NCBI GenBank assembly: GCA_047975295.1
Contig: JBKEDH010000039.1
Span: 1 to 32,238, forward strand
Source: JBKEDH01 sp047975295
Lineage (GTDB): Bacteria; Bacteroidota; Bacteroidia; Flavobacteriales; Flavobacteriaceae
Length of the DNA: 32,238 nucleotides
Direction of reading: 5' to 3'
Shown: positions 31,223 to 32,238 of the stretch, in pieces
Position numbering within the stretch: the first letter of the stretch is position 1
How the letters are laid out: each line of letters starts with the position of its first letter
Made by a program: the position numbers and the translations under genes
The notes under the pieces: model-generated
What the model saw: only the letters and a program-made list of their open reading frames with translations
Told to the model about the DNA's origin: nothing
Databases searched by the model: none

Positions 31223-32086
31223 TTGGATTTGAATTTTTACATTGTTATTCCGGCACATAACGAGCAAGAGTATATAGGCAAAACCTTAGAATCTTTGGTA
31301 AAGCAAACACTTTTGCCCAAACAAGTTGTAGTTGTAAACGATAATTCTTCCGACAACACTGCTTCGATTGTAGAATTATATGCCGAAAAACATAAATGGA
31401 TACAATTAGTAAATTCCAACTCATCCAACCAGCACCTGCCAGGCTCAAAAATTGTTACCGCTTTTTATAAAGGCTATTATAAATTGGACGACAATTACGA
31501 TGTTATCTGTAAATTCGATGCCGATTTAATTTTTCCCGAAAAGTACTTAGAAACACTTAAAAACCATTTCGACAACAATAATAAACTGGGATTGGCTTCG
31601 GGTTTTTGTTATATTGAAAAAAATGGGCATTGGGTTTTAGAAAATCTTACCCGAAAAGACCATATTCGCGGCGCCCTAAAAGCATACCGAAAATCCTGCT
31701 TTTTACAAATTGGCAAATTAAAACCTTCAATGGGTTGGGATACTGCAGACGAATTACTGGCCAAATATCATGGATGGGATATTTTAACCGATCGTTCTTT
31801 ACAAGTAAAGCACCTAAAACCTACGGGAAAAAGTTACAGTAAATCGTCTAAATATCTTCAAGGTGAAGCCATGTACAAAATGCGCTATGGCTTTACCCTA
31901 ATATGTATCTCGGCTTTTAAAATGGCTTTTAAAAAGAAACGGATTTCTGTATTTTTCGATTATCTAATAGGCTTTTTTAAGGCTAAAAGGAAACATATCC
32001 CCTTTTTGGTTTCAAAGAAAGAGGGCAAATTTATCCGAAAACTGCGCTGGAAAGGCATTTTTTCGAAAATAACCTCTTCTTCATAA
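31223..32086 (+). CDS. Family 2 glycosyltransferase
   Basis: This 287-residue GT-A fold enzyme transfers a sugar from a nucleotide donor. The N-terminal FYIVIPAHNEQEYIGKTLESL, the nucleotide-binding NDNSSDNT (39-46) and the metal-binding DxD-like FDAD (D99-A-D101) are clear. There is no ATG in frame near the start. TTG at 31223 or TTG at 31229 must be used, and the latter gives MNFYIVIPAHNE, the usual start of the family. There are no membrane helices, but the C-terminal third is very rich in lysine and aromatics (KMAFKKKRISVFFDYLIGFFKAKRK), which may bind the membrane surface. It is the third gene of the probable operon with the ketosynthase. Confidence 0.9.
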   Translation: MDLNFYIVIPAHNEQEYIGKTLESLVKQTLLPKQVVVVNDNSSDNTASIVELYAEKHKWIQLVNSNSSNQHLPGSKIVTAFYKGYYKLDDNYDVICKFDADLIFPEKYLETLKNHFDNNNKLGLASGFCYIEKNGHWVLENLTRKDHIRGALKAYRKSCFLQIGKLKPSMGWDTADELLAKYHGWDILTDRSLQVKHLKPTGKSYSKSSKYLQGEAMYKMRYGFTLICISAFKMAFKKKRISVFFDYLIGFFKAKRKHIPFLVSKKEGKFIRKLRWKGIFSKITSSS

Positions 32087-32238
32087 AACATATACAAATA
32101 CCATCTTGACTTTTTTTCAACTGAACTCGTTTAAACTTTTATCAAGTAAACCAGCTATTATCTTCTATTTTGTCTCATTATACATCAAAAATAAACTATA
32201 CAAAAAGTCTATCATACAAATTTAAACATGCTCTAAAA

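Overview
The window looks like the chromosome of a flavobacterium (Bacteroidota, probably Flavobacteriaceae). The evidence is low GC, A/T-rich spacers, candidate -7 boxes of the TAnnTTTG type, a fused hypoxanthine phosphoribosyltransferase-adenylate kinase, a minimal nrdB/nrdA pair resembling subclass Id ribonucleotide reductase, and familiar neighbours of this group (DUF4136 lipoprotein, very large alpha-2-macroglobulin, UbiA-like membrane protein). Everything was read by eye; no database search was run.

Layout. 1-480: tail of an upstream gene, then a gene-free stretch holding a perfect (TTGGTTG)15 heptamer array, a small REP-like palindrome and a degenerate heptamer tract; 197-348 shows nothing else clear. 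480-1681: radC-like gene and a divergent DUF1569 gene. 1682-3081: an accessory patch with a Fic protein using only AGA for arginine, a ~140-bp imperfect inverted-repeat element, and a frameshifted acetyltransferase remnant. 3082-10772: Mpl-type murein peptide ligase (-) and a 2019-residue alpha-2-macroglobulin (+). 10773-13754: leftward operon DUF4136 lipoprotein > SDR > sulfatase. 14023-16341: obg and hpt-adk (-). 16478-18197: purK-purE (+), closed by a strong terminator.

18198-18746 is the longest gene-free stretch. It holds the purE terminator, about 240 A/T-rich bases with nothing clear, a promoter and a cobalamin riboswitch. The riboswitch leads a tight operon nrdB - small unknown ORF - nrdA (18747-21642). 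The enzyme does not need B12, so the expected logic is that it is switched off when B12 is available and a B12-dependent reductase elsewhere can work. Next come a PadR-type regulator and a 4-TM membrane protein (-) with a perfect 23-bp operator-like palindrome at the promoter, an M3 metallopeptidase, an ECF sigma factor coupled to a small HxxxCxxC anti-sigma-like protein, a UbiA-like membrane protein (-) and gcvP (+).

29542-32086: a long hairpin plus T-run lies between gcvP and a ketoacyl synthase III-like gene, followed by a methyltransferase and a family 2 glycosyltransferase. These look like the start of a lipid or secondary-metabolite locus continuing past the right edge. 32087-32238 shows no gene. 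No tRNA, rRNA, CRISPR array or intact transposase was found.
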